64,000 nucleotides of DNA from Alphaproteobacteria bacterium (GTDB lineage: Bacteria; Pseudomonadota; Alphaproteobacteria; JAVJRE01). Below the pieces are notes generated by a model. That model did not search any database, was not told where the DNA came from, and saw only the letters and a list, made by a program, of their open reading frames with translations. The DNA is taken from the NCBI GenBank assembly GCA_040218575.1, contig JAVJRE010000007.1:124001-188000 (forward strand), in the 5' to 3' direction. Below, one piece after another: positions 53,653 to 62,110 of this stretch. Position numbers and translations under genes: made by a program. Every line of letters begins with the position of its first letter. The first letter of the stretch is position 1.

Positions 53653-56468
53653 CCGACACGGTGCTCGACAGGCCGGACAACGCAGCCGACACCCGGCCGC
53701 CGGTTGCCTTTGAGCTGGACGGCAAGGCGGTCGAAGCCCGGCCAGGCGAAACCATCTGGCAAGTGGCCAAGCGCCTCGGCACCGATATCCCGCACCTGTG
53801 CTACAGCCCGGACCCAGGCTATCGGGCTGACGGCAACTGCCGTGCCTGCATGGTGGAGATCGAAGGCGAGCGCGTGCTGGCCGCCTCATGCAACCGGCAA
53901 CCGACCGAAGGCATGAAAGTCCACAGCCAGAACGAACGCTCGCATAGCGCCCGGCGCATGGTGATGGAGCTGCTGCTGGCCGACCAGCCGGCGCGCGCAA
54001 CCGCCCACGACCCGGAGTCCAAGTTCTGGACCTGGGCCGATCGTCTGGACATCAGCGACAGCCGCCTGCCGGCCCGCGACCACGCCATCATCCCCCACGC
54101 CGACCCCAGCCACCCGGCCATGCGGGTCAATCTGGACGCCTGCATTCACTGCAACCTGTGTGTGCGGGCCTGCCGCGAAGTGCAGGTCAATGACGTCATC
54201 GGCATGGCCGGCCGCGGCCACCATGAGAAGATCGTCTTTGATTTCGATGACCCCATGGGCGACAGCACCTGCGTCGGCTGTGGCGAGTGCGTTCAGGCGT
54301 GTCCCACCGGCGCCCTGATGCCGGCCAGCCTGCTGGACGCGCATGAGGTTCTGGCGCACCGCGCCGACCGCACGGTTGAGTCGCTTTGCCCCTATTGCGG
54401 CGTGGGATGTCAGCTCACCTATCACATCAAGGACAATAAGCTGCTGCATGTGACCGGCCGCGACGGTCCGGCCAATCACCAGCGTTTGTGCGTCAAGGGC
54501 CGCTTCGGCTTTGACTATGTGCACAGCCCGCAGCGGCTGACCAAGCCGCTGATCCGCCGTGACGATGCGCCGAAGGGCTGGGACGTGGAAATTGATCCGG
54601 CCAATCCGCTGACCCATTTCCGCGAAGCAAGCTGGGAAGAGGCGCTGGAGCGCGCCGCCGGCGGACTGGTGTCTATCCGCGATAGTGACGGGGGCAACGC
54701 GTTGGCGGGGTTCGGCTCGGCCAAGGGGTCGAACGAAGAAGCCTATCTGTTTCAGAAGCTGGTGCGGGTGGGTTTCCAGACCAACAATGTGGATCACTGC
54801 ACAAGGCTTTGTCATGCCTCGTCGGTCGCGGCCCTGATGGAGGGTATCGGTTCCGGTGCGGTAACGGCGCCGGTGCGCGAATGCCGCAATTCCGATGTCA
54901 TGCTGGTCATCGGCGCCAATCCGACGGTCAATCATCCGGTCGCTGCAACCTTCATGAAAAACGCCCGCAAACGGGGCGCCAAGCTCATTGTGGCCGACCC
55001 GCGTGGCCAGGCCCTGTCCCGTCATGCGTCAACCATGATGCAGTTCAAGGCCGGCAGCGACGTGGCGTTGCTCAACTCCATGCTCAACGTCATCGTCGCC
55101 GAAAATCTGGTGGACAGCGACTATATCGAGCGTTTCACCGAAGGCTATGCGGAGCTGAAAGCCAACGTCCGCGATTTCACGCCGGAAGAGATGGCGCCGA
55201 TCACCGGGATCGCCCCTGAGGTCGTGCGCGAGGTCGCCCGCACCATCGCCACGGCCAAGGGCTGCATGATCTTCTGGGGCATGGGCATCAGCCAGCATAT
55301 CCATGGGACCGACAATGCCCGTTGCCTGATCGCGCTGGCCATGGCCACCGGCAATGTCGGCAAGCCCGGCAGCGGGCTGCACCCCTTGCGCGGCCAGAAC
55401 AATGTGCAGGGTGCGTCAGACGCCGGTCTTATTCCCATGTTCCTGCCGGACTACAAGAAAGTCGGCGATAACGCCCTGCGCAGCCGCTTTGAGGAGGTGT
55501 GGGGCGCTACGGTTGATGACAAGCCCGGTCTGACCGTGGTCGAGATCGTTCATGAGATTCTGGCAGGCAAGATCCGCGGCATGTACATCATGGGCGAGAA
55601 TCCGGCCATGTCGGACCCGGATACGACCCACGCCCGCAAGGCCCTGGCCAAGCTCGACCACCTTGTGGTTCAGGATATCTTCCTGACGGAGACCGCCTGG
55701 CACGCCGATGTGGTGCTTCCCGCATCCGCCTTTCCGGAAAAGGACGGCACCTTCACCAATACCGACCGACAGGTGCAGCTTGGCCGCAAGGCCCTGCCGC
55801 TGCCGGGCGAGGCGCGCGAAGACTGGGCAGTCATTCAGGACATCGCACAGCGCATGGGCCTGGACTGGAATTATGCCCATCCGTCGGACGTGTTCGGCGA
55901 AATGGGTCGGGTCATGCCCTCCCTCGCCGGTATTAGCTGGCGTCGGCTGGAACGGGAGAGCAGCGTCACCTATCCCTGTGCCGGCGATGACCAGCCGGGA
56001 CAGGAGGTCCTCTTTGGCGCGGGCTATCCGACCGCCAGCGGCCGCGGCAAGTTTGTGCCGGCGGCCATTATCCCGCCGGACGAGCGGCCGGACAGCGACT
56101 ATCCGATGATTCTGACCACCGGCCGGCAGCTTGAGCACTGGCATACGGGCGCCATGACCCGGCGGGCCAGCGTGCTGGACGCCCTGGAGCCGGAAGCGGT
56201 GGCCTATCTCAATCCGCGTGACGTATGGCGCATGAACCTGCAGGGCGGCGACTCGGTGACAGTGGAAAGCCGCCGTGGCGCCGTCGAAATCAAGGTGCGG
56301 GTGGATGGCGACGTGCCAGAGGGCATGGTTTTCATACCGTTCTGCTACGCCGAGGCGGCGGCCAATATGCTGACCAACCCCAAGCTGGACCCCTTCGGCA
56401 AGATTCCGGAGTTCAAGTTCTGCGCCGTGCGGGTGGCCCCGGCGGCCATGGCGGCAGCGGCCGAATAG
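53649..56468 (+). CDS. Formate dehydrogenase alpha (catalytic, molybdopterin) subunit
   Basis: 939 residues. A 2Fe-2S ferredoxin domain (C51, C64, C67, C81) is followed by two 4Fe-4S clusters (CIHCNLCVRAC at 165-175, CVGCGECVQACP at 208-219), the proximal cluster CPYCGVGC (247-254), and the bis-MGD domain with the Mo/W-ligand Cys in VDHCTRLCHASS (C388; Cys, not selenocysteine). It oxidises formate to CO2. Whether Mo or W is used cannot be told. The FdhD/FdsC chaperone is not in the window. Likely cotranscribed with fhs-folB. Confidence 0.94.
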   Translation: MTDTVLDRPDNAADTRPPVAFELDGKAVEARPGETIWQVAKRLGTDIPHLCYSPDPGYRADGNCRACMVEIEGERVLAASCNRQPTEGMKVHSQNERSHSARRMVMELLLADQPARATAHDPESKFWTWADRLDISDSRLPARDHAIIPHADPSHPAMRVNLDACIHCNLCVRACREVQVNDVIGMAGRGHHEKIVFDFDDPMGDSTCVGCGECVQACPTGALMPASLLDAHEVLAHRADRTVESLCPYCGVGCQLTYHIKDNKLLHVTGRDGPANHQRLCVKGRFGFDYVHSPQRLTKPLIRRDDAPKGWDVEIDPANPLTHFREASWEEALERAAGGLVSIRDSDGGNALAGFGSAKGSNEEAYLFQKLVRVGFQTNNVDHCTRLCHASSVAALMEGIGSGAVTAPVRECRNSDVMLVIGANPTVNHPVAATFMKNARKRGAKLIVADPRGQALSRHASTMMQFKAGSDVALLNSMLNVIVAENLVDSDYIERFTEGYAELKANVRDFTPEEMAPITGIAPEVVREVARTIATAKGCMIFWGMGISQHIHGTDNARCLIALAMATGNVGKPGSGLHPLRGQNNVQGASDAGLIPMFLPDYKKVGDNALRSRFEEVWGATVDDKPGLTVVEIVHEILAGKIRGMYIMGENPAMSDPDTTHARKALAKLDHLVVQDIFLTETAWHADVVLPASAFPEKDGTFTNTDRQVQLGRKALPLPGEAREDWAVIQDIAQRMGLDWNYAHPSDVFGEMGRVMPSLAGISWRRLERESSVTYPCAGDDQPGQEVLFGAGYPTASGRGKFVPAAIIPPDERPDSDYPMILTTGRQLEHWHTGAMTRRASVLDALEPEAVAYLNPRDVWRMNLQGGDSVTVESRRGAVEIKVRVDGDVPEGMVFIPFCYAEAAANMLTNPKLDPFGKIPEFKFCAVRVAPAAMAAAAE

Positions 56469-56485
56469 GCCGCCAAAGACGAAAG

Positions 56486-56588
56486 CTCCCCTCGACGACC
56501 GGGCAGACAGGCTGATAGCGTCTGCTCCAGGCGGGCTTCGGCGCCATCTCCGGTCGTCGGCACAACCGCTCCACGGAGGAGGGGAGAC
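56486..56588 (+). promoter_or_regulatory. Structured leader that can sequester the methyltransferase ribosome binding site
   Basis: Three perfect nested pairings are visible in the 120 bases before the methyltransferase ATG. P1: CTCCCCTC (56486-56493) with GAGGGGAG (56579-56586), which is the Shine-Dalgarno. P2: CGACGACCGG (56493-56502) with CCGGTCGTCG (56550-56559). P3: GCAGAC (56503-56508) with GTCTGC (56520-56525). A cUUCGg-type loop at 56536-56541 could add a fourth arm, giving a three-way junction inside P2. It does not match the SAH, SAM-II or SAM-V consensus as remembered. Riboswitch, thermosensor or simple translational damper are all possible. Confidence 0.55.
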
Positions 56589-57575
56589 ATGAGCGACTAC
56601 AAGACACTCAAGAAGCGCCTCGACCAGGGTGACGTCATCATCCACGACGGCGCGGTCGGTACGCACCTTCAGCATCTCGGCGTTCCCATCGCCATGACAT
56701 CGTGGGCAGGCGCTGCGCTGCACACCCACCCTGATACGGTTCTGCACATGCACGAACAGTATGTGAAGGCGGGCGTAGATATCCTGACCACCAACACCTA
56801 TTCGGCCGCGCGCCATTGCTTTGAGCCCATGGGCCTTGGCGACAGCACACGGGAACTGAACATGCGCGCCGTTCATCTGGCGCAGACCGCACGCGACAAG
56901 CACGGCAAGGCACGACCGATCTATATCGGCGGCGCAGTCTCCAACTACGGTATCGTCGCCGGCTCCGAACGGAACGAGAGAACCGAAGGTCCGGGCCGCA
57001 GCCCTCGCGATATCTGGCCAAGCTACACGGCGGAGCAGGCACAGGAAAACCTGCACAACCAGGCGCGCTATCTGGCGGAAGCCGGGGTGGACTTTCTTCT
57101 GGCTGAATCGACCGGCTCGATCCTCAACCGCAAATGGGTGACGGAAGCCTGTCTCGCCACCGGCCTGCCGGTGTGGGTCGGCTACAAGACGCGGCTCGAC
57201 GGCAAGACCGTGAAAAGCGGCTACCTGGAGAACGCCAATTTCAGCAAGGCGCTCGACGAAATCATTCCGCTGGGCGGCGACGTCATCAACGTTTTCCACT
57301 CTCCGGTCGAGGCGACGACCGCGTCGATCCCCATTGTCAAAAAGAAATGGAAAGGGGCGATCGGCGTCTATCCGGACGCCAGCCGCCATGACTATGTATC
57401 GCCGCGGGAAGATTCCAGCTTCCGCAACCCGACCTCGGTCAAGCAGTTCGTCAAGCAGGCTCAGGACTGGGTCAAGTCGGGCGTACAGATCGTCGGCACC
57501 TGCTGTGGCTTCGGGCCGGAGTATATTGAGCCTCTGCGCAAGGCTCTGCCGGCGCGCATTCCCGGTCGCAAATAG
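56589..57575 (+). CDS. Homocysteine S-methyltransferase family protein, betaine-homocysteine methyltransferase-like
   Basis: 328 residues, a TIM-barrel methyltransferase. IIHDGAVGTHLQHLG (17-31) and DILTTNTYSAARHCFEPMG (64-82) match the family start. The C-terminal zinc Cys pair is present in IVGTCCGFGP (C305, C306), but the first ligand, the Cys of the INCH-type motif, is Val (VINVFHSP, V235). The natural donor may be glycine betaine, giving dimethylglycine for the sox-type enzymes (inference). GGAGGAGGGG precedes the ATG. Pirin follows after 10 bases. Confidence 0.82.
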   Translation: MSDYKTLKKRLDQGDVIIHDGAVGTHLQHLGVPIAMTSWAGAALHTHPDTVLHMHEQYVKAGVDILTTNTYSAARHCFEPMGLGDSTRELNMRAVHLAQTARDKHGKARPIYIGGAVSNYGIVAGSERNERTEGPGRSPRDIWPSYTAEQAQENLHNQARYLAEAGVDFLLAESTGSILNRKWVTEACLATGLPVWVGYKTRLDGKTVKSGYLENANFSKALDEIIPLGGDVINVFHSPVEATTASIPIVKKKWKGAIGVYPDASRHDYVSPREDSSFRNPTSVKQFVKQAQDWVKSGVQIVGTCCGFGPEYIEPLRKALPARIPGRK

Positions 57576-57585
57576 CGGCCATGCG

Positions 57586-58464
57586 ATGAGCCTGGCCGGG
57601 CAGTCCAGCGGGCCACACGCGTTTCGGCGCGTGGCGCGGCGGGTTGTCGGCCAGGCCACATCGGACGGGGCAGGGGTGCGCCTGAGCCGGGTGATCGGCG
57701 CAGCGACGCTTGAGTCTCTGGACCCGTTTCTCCTGCTGGATGAATTCGGCTCCGACCGACCGGACGACTATATCGCCGGCTTTCCGGATCACCCGCACCG
57801 CGGGATGGAGACGGTCACCTATATGCTGGCCGGGCGCATGCGCCATGCGGACAATGCCGGGCACTCAGGGGTAATCGGTCCTGGCGACGTCCAGTGGATG
57901 AGCGCCGCGCGGGGCATTGTTCATTCGGAAATGCCGGAACAGAGCGAAGGCCTCATGCGCGGCTTTCAGTTGTGGGTCAATCTGCCGGCCGCCCACAAGA
58001 TGGGGCCGCCGCGCTACCAGGAATACGCCGCTGCGGCGCTGCCGCACCTTGCCCTGCCGGCGGGCGGGCGTGTCACGGCGATTGCCGGCACCGCCACTTC
58101 AGCCGATGGACGTACAATCAGCGGGCCGGTGGGCGAAATCGCCGTCCGACCGCTCTATCTCGATATTTCACTGGCTGGCGGCGACATCTTCCACCAGCCC
58201 GTCGAGGCAGGCCATGCGGCCTTCGCCTATGTCTTCGAGGGAGCCGTGACGTTCGCCGATGACGAGCCGGTCGTGGAGGCCGGCACCCTGGCGGTGCTGG
58301 ATGGCCATGGCGGTGTGCAGATGTCGTCCGCCAACGGCGGTCGCTGTCTGCTGATCGCCGGTCGCCCTTTAGGGGAACCGGTCGCCCGTTACGGCCCCTT
58401 CGTCATGAATACGGCCGATGAAATCCGCCAGGCCTTTGCCGACTATCAGGCCGGCCGTTTTTAG
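57586..58464 (+). CDS. Pirin family protein
   Basis: 292 residues of the bicupin pirin family. Metal ligands are in DHPHRGMETV (H69, H71) and ARGIVHSEMP (H113, E115); a second cupin follows (HAAFAYVFEGAVTF). Pirins are iron proteins with roles as quercetinases or redox regulators. The ATG at 57586 follows the methyltransferase stop by 10 bases, so it is in the same operon; its job there is unknown. It converges with folD (12-bp gap). Confidence 0.9.
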   Translation: MSLAGQSSGPHAFRRVARRVVGQATSDGAGVRLSRVIGAATLESLDPFLLLDEFGSDRPDDYIAGFPDHPHRGMETVTYMLAGRMRHADNAGHSGVIGPGDVQWMSAARGIVHSEMPEQSEGLMRGFQLWVNLPAAHKMGPPRYQEYAAAALPHLALPAGGRVTAIAGTATSADGRTISGPVGEIAVRPLYLDISLAGGDIFHQPVEAGHAAFAYVFEGAVTFADDEPVVEAGTLAVLDGHGGVQMSSANGGRCLLIAGRPLGEPVARYGPFVMNTADEIRQAFADYQAGRF

Positions 58465-58476
58465 GGACGGCGACGC

Positions 58477-59367
58477 TTAAACGTCTCCTGGCACGGGCAC
58501 ACCCGCCTGACGGCAGGCGGCGATCACCGTATTACGCAGCAGGCAGGCGATGGTCATGGGGCCGACACCGCCCGGCACCGGCGTAATGGCGCCGGCCCGG
58601 CCCATGGCCTCAGCAAAGGCCACATCGCCAACAATGCGGCTTTTGCCGCCGTCGCCGGCGACCCGGTTGATGCCAACGTCGATCACCGTGGCGCCATCCT
58701 TGAGCCAGTCTCCCTTGACCATTTCCGGCCGGCCGACGGCGGCAATGACAATGTCGGCGGCACGGCAGACGGCCGGCAGATCACGTGTGCGGGAATGGGC
58801 AACGGTCACCGTGCAGTTCTCCGCCAGCAGCAGTTGCGCCACCGGCTTGCCAACGATGTTGGAGCGCCCAACCACCAGAGCATTGGCGCCGGAGAGGTCC
58901 CCCAACAGGTCCTTCAGCAGCAGGATGCAACCCTGCGGCGTACACGGCACCAGACTGTCCTGACCGGTGGACAGGCGGCCCACATTGATGACGTGAAAGC
59001 CGTCCACATCCTTGGCCGGGTCGATCTCGGTGATGATGGCGTCCTCGTCCACCTGGTCGGGCAGGGGAAGCTGCACCAGAATGCCGTGCACCGCCGGGTC
59101 GGCGTTGAGCTCCTTCACCTTGGCCAGAACCTGGTCGTGGCTGGCCGTCGCCGGCATCCGGTGTTCCCACGAGTTCATGCCGGCTTCCACGGTCTGCTTG
59201 CCCTTGTTGCGGACATAGATCTGGCTGGCCGGGTCTTCACCGACCAGCACCACGGCCAGGCCGGGGGTCAGCCGGTGGTCAGCCTTGAGACGGCTGACCG
59301 CCGTACCCAGGCGGCCACGAAGGGCCGCGGCAAAGGCTTTGCCGTCGATCAGTTTGGTATCGGCCAT
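58477..59367 (-). CDS. folD: Methylenetetrahydrofolate dehydrogenase / methenyltetrahydrofolate cyclohydrolase
   Basis: 296 residues. Active-site Tyr and Lys in [15 protein letters not shown] (Y51, K55), NADP loop [17 protein letters not shown], late [19 protein letters not shown]. It converts 5,10-methylene-THF to 10-formyl-THF and so bridges SoxA to Fhs. The triple GACCA array lies 73-99 bp upstream of its ATG. Transcribed towards pirin and downstream of gntR. Confidence 0.95.
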   Translation of the reverse strand: MADTKLIDGKAFAAALRGRLGTAVSRLKADHRLTPGLAVVLVGEDPASQIYVRNKGKQTVEAGMNSWEHRMPATASHDQVLAKVKELNADPAVHGILVQLPLPDQVDEDAIITEIDPAKDVDGFHVINVGRLSTGQDSLVPCTPQGCILLLKDLLGDLSGANALVVGRSNIVGKPVAQLLLAENCTVTVAHSRTRDLPAVCRAADIVIAAVGRPEMVKGDWLKDGATVIDVGINRVAGDGGKSRIVGDVAFAEAMGRAGAITPVPGGVGPMTIACLLRNTVIAACRQAGVPVPGDV

Positions 59368-59439
59368 CGGTCAGGCTCCCACTGCAGAGGTGAGGTGAGG
59401 GGCGTCGGCGCGGCGTGCGGGCAGCCCGGAAATGAGCCA

Positions 59440-59466
59440 GACCACCACTAGACCAAATTGGACCAC
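59440..59466 (-). promoter_or_regulatory. Triple TGGTC operator-like array upstream of folD
   Basis: GACCA elements start at 59440, 59451 and 59461 on the plus strand (TGGTC on the minus strand), spaced 11 and 10 bp, as in the proximal sox array. Located between the gntR stop and the folD start. Confidence 0.6.
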
Positions 59467-59532
59467 AACGCCAGCCAGGGCGGGTGCGACCGAGCGTCCG
59501 GCGGGCCGCCCGGGCGGCCGCTGCGGCACGGC

Positions 59533-60324
59533 TCAGACGTGCAGCAGATCCTGTTCGGCCGCCGCCAGATGGTCCTTCAGCAGGCGCTCTATGGCGGCCT
59601 GGTTGCGGGTACGGATTGCGTCATAGATGGCGCGATGCTGACGGTTGTAATCGGCAATCCGCTGGCTGGTCAGAACCTTGTCCTTGACGACCCGCCACTG
59701 GCGGTGGCCGCGGACGTGGTTGATCTGGCGATAGAGCAACACCATCAGCGGGTTATGGCTGGCCTCGGCGATGCGCAGATGAAACCGCTGGTCCCAGAAG
59801 GTGAAGACTTCGCGGTCGGCACCGGCCCGGTCAAGCTGGCCCAGGGCCTCGCCGATAGCGGCGATGTCGCGCTGGGTGGCGTTGCGGATGGCCAGCATCA
59901 AAATGGCAGGTTCCAGCGCATTTCTTGCCTGAATCAACTCGATCGGGCTGACATTCTCCGCAATGTCCTCGTCCGCGATCCGCGGCCCGGTCAGGACGAA
60001 AGTGCCACTGCCGACACGCCGCTCGATGATGCCGTCCTGCTCCAGAAGGTCGAGTGCCTTGCGTACGGTGCCGCGTGATCCGTGCAGATCCTGGGCGAGC
60101 TGACGCTCTGCCGGAAGCCGATCCCCGGGGCTGTAGACACCATCAGCGACAGCTTGCCGCAGCGTACTGGCGAGACGCGCCGCGACGCCGCGCGGCCGCG
60201 CCTCAGAAGGGCCGGTGCGGCCGGTCGCCAGACGGCCGCTGGCGCCCTCCGCCCCGACTCCGCTGGTGTTTGCAACGGGCGTCCGGCCGGCGCCGGCCGG
60301 CGCTTCATCCGTATGATTTTTCAT
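59533..60324 (-). CDS. GntR family regulator, FadR (FCD) subfamily
   Basis: 263 residues. Residues 1-44 are low-complexity. A winged helix follows (GVYSPGDRLPAERQLAQDLH, GSRGTVRKALDLLEQDGIIE, RRVGSGTFVL; about 45-112), then an all-helical FCD effector domain with potential metal ligands in FWDQRFHLRIAEASHNPL and DHLAAAEQDL. FCD regulators usually bind small carboxylates and act as repressors. A four-copy ACCA array lies directly upstream of its ATG (60324), and related arrays precede folD and soxB, pointing to local control of the C1 genes. Confidence 0.9.
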   Translation of the reverse strand: MKNHTDEAPAGAGRTPVANTSGVGAEGASGRLATGRTGPSEARPRGVAARLASTLRQAVADGVYSPGDRLPAERQLAQDLHGSRGTVRKALDLLEQDGIIERRVGSGTFVLTGPRIADEDIAENVSPIELIQARNALEPAILMLAIRNATQRDIAAIGEALGQLDRAGADREVFTFWDQRFHLRIAEASHNPLMVLLYRQINHVRGHRQWRVVKDKVLTSQRIADYNRQHRAIYDAIRTRNQAAIERLLKDHLAAAEQDLLHV

Positions 60325-60340
60325 GGCGCCTCTCATATGA

Positions 60341-60376
60341 ACCAATTAGGCACCACATTTGTACCAATTCTAACCA
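60341..60376 (+). promoter_or_regulatory. Four-copy ACCA operator-like array between gntR and the SoxB-like gene
   Basis: ACCA starts at 60341, 60352, 60363 and 60373, spaced 11, 11 and 10 bp, in the divergent promoter region. On the minus strand these read TTGGTT, TTGGTAC, GTGGTGC and TTGGTTC. It begins 17 bp before the gntR ATG and overlaps the -35 of the plus-strand promoter, so one repressor could shut both directions. Confidence 0.7.
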
Positions 60377-60387
60377 AAGCTTGTATA
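60359..60387 (+). promoter_or_regulatory. Putative promoter of the SoxB-like/GS-like operon
   Basis: TTGTAC (60359-60364), 17-bp spacer, TGTATA (60382-60387). The -35 and spacer are covered by the ACCA array, consistent with repression. The leader would be about 140 bases. Confidence 0.45.
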
Positions 60388-60535
60388 CAGCAGAATTACG
60401 AAGTGCTAATCATTGATCAACGGAGAGCTTCGTCAGGCGGTCGCCAAAGCATCTCGCGGCCGGTCGGCCTACGCGCCGCTGGCCACAGGATCCCGCCTCT
60501 GTTGACGAGTGCCCCGAGCGAGGAGACAGCAATCC

Positions 60536-61882
60536 ATGGCCCTTCCCAGCCACGTCAAATATCTGATCATCGGCGCCGGTGTGCACGGTCTTTCGACCGG
60601 CTGGCATCTGGCTGAGGAGCTGAAGGCTTCCGGCAAGGGCAGTGGCAAGGATGTGCTGATTATCGATAAGTCGGGCATCGCTGCCGGCGCCTCGGGAATT
60701 GCCTGTGGCGTCTGCCGCAACAACTACTACCAGCCGGCCATGCGTGAGCTGATGGCGCACAGTGCATCCGTGTGGGAAGCCGATCCGGAAGCCTACAGCT
60801 TCAACAAGGTCGGCTACATGCAGATCAGCCCGGAAGTGATGCATGAGGACGTAGCGTCCATCTATGAGCAGCAGAAGGCGATCGGCTACGAGTCGGTGTT
60901 CATCGAAGGCGAGAAGGACTGCGCCAAATACATGAAGGGCATGTTCGATGACTGGCGCGCCCAGGGCATCACATCGGTCCTGCATGAGAAGCGCGGCGGC
61001 TATGCCAATAACAAGGCGGCCATGCGCGGCATCGCCAACAAAGCCGAGGCGCTGGGTGTGCGCATCATGGGCGGCATCAAGGTGACCGGTTTTGAGACCC
61101 AGAGCGGCGGCAAGGCGGTCAAGGCCGTGGTCACCGACCAGGGGCGCATTGAATGCGATCATGTTGTGGTTGGCGTCGGCCCCTGGGTCAAGCAGATATG
61201 GGACATGCTGGACCTGCCGGAGACCGTGGACATCAAGGGTCCGCAGGGGCAGATGATGAAGGACGTTCAGATGTGGACGTTCTGGAGCCTGCAGGAAGGC
61301 ACTTTGGGCGTTGATCCCAACTTCCTGAAAACCAACGAAGGCAAGATGCCGCCGGTGATCCATGTGGATACGGACGTGCCGCTGCATTCGGATGTGGATG
61401 GCTCGCTGATTACCGACAAGCTGTGGGGAATCTACTACAAGCCCGACTTCAACTTCGGCGGCGTCCAGGGTGGCGCCATGCCGTTCCGGGTTGAGACGCC
61501 GCCCGATCAGGTGGCGGTCGACCCCTATGGCCCGGAATCACCGGACTTTATCGTCGGCGACGATTTCTCTCACATGTGGACCAGCGCGCTGGCCTTCTGC
61601 CAGAGCCGCTTCGAGGGCAAGATCGGCGTCTACAAGAAGGAGCCGTCCGGCGGCATCGGCTGCTTCACACCCGACAGCTTCCCGGTCTTCGACAACTTCA
61701 ACGAGAACGTTTACTTCATCGCTGACTCCAACCACGGTTTCAAGATGATCGGTGTCGGCCAGCTGGTGGCGCAGGAACTGGTGCGCGGCAAGAAGTCCGA
61801 GCTGCTCAAGCCATTCCGCTATTCCCGCTACGGCGAAGGCAAGCTGCATCCGACGTCACACAGCCCGTTCCCCTGGAGCTAG
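60536..61882 (+). CDS. FAD-dependent amine oxidoreductase, SoxB-like paralogue
   Basis: 448 residues of the DAO/sarcosine-oxidase-beta family. FAD fold KYLIIGAGVHGLSTGWHLAE (8-27), later GQLVAQELVRGKKSE. The region equivalent to ARHDAVAWG of SoxB reads YANNKAAMRGI, so the covalent-FMN His is missing. It probably oxidises an N-methyl amino acid without the full tetramer, or with partners outside the window. GAGGAG lies 10 bases before the ATG. Leads into the divergent glutamine synthetase gene and a class II amidotransferase. Confidence 0.85.
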   Translation: MALPSHVKYLIIGAGVHGLSTGWHLAEELKASGKGSGKDVLIIDKSGIAAGASGIACGVCRNNYYQPAMRELMAHSASVWEADPEAYSFNKVGYMQISPEVMHEDVASIYEQQKAIGYESVFIEGEKDCAKYMKGMFDDWRAQGITSVLHEKRGGYANNKAAMRGIANKAEALGVRIMGGIKVTGFETQSGGKAVKAVVTDQGRIECDHVVVGVGPWVKQIWDMLDLPETVDIKGPQGQMMKDVQMWTFWSLQEGTLGVDPNFLKTNEGKMPPVIHVDTDVPLHSDVDGSLITDKLWGIYYKPDFNFGGVQGGAMPFRVETPPDQVAVDPYGPESPDFIVGDDFSHMWTSALAFCQSRFEGKIGVYKKEPSGGIGCFTPDSFPVFDNFNENVYFIADSNHGFKMIGVGQLVAQELVRGKKSELLKPFRYSRYGEGKLHPTSHSPFPWS

Positions 61883-61895
61883 GGGCAGGAAAGAC

Positions 61896-61934
61896 CCGAG
61901 GGCGGCGCAGCCAGAGCGGCGGCGCGGCCCTCGG
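61896..61934 (+). terminator. Strong hairpin after the SoxB-like gene
   Basis: CCGAGGGC (61896-61903) pairs with GCCCTCGG (61927-61934), extended inward by GCGC/GCGC across a G-G mismatch. It begins 14 bases after the stop codon. No T-run, so partial termination or transcript stabilisation is likely. The rest of the 228-base gap holds a second small GGCCGG/CCGGCC hairpin near 62000 and no gene. Confidence 0.45.
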
Positions 61935-62110
61935 CAATAGCAAGCGGTGCGACGCATTCCGTCAGTGCGGGATCAGAACGCAGCACCAGAACGAGGCATG
62001 GCCGGATCAGCCGGCCTTGTCATAAGGGAATTCACAGTGCAATCGGGCGCCGCACAGGCATTTCAGATGCCAGCGGCAATGACGGACCCAGCAGGGAGGG
62101 GACCTGAGAC

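Noticed and set aside
56469-56588. Known SAM, SAH or THF riboswitch
   Set aside because: The conserved cores of those classes as I recall them are not present; only the pairing pattern supports a regulatory RNA, so it is reported as unassigned.
55416-57659. 747-codon open frame antisense to formate dehydrogenase alpha and the methyltransferase
   Set aside because: Shadow frame crossing two well-supported genes and their intergenic leader.
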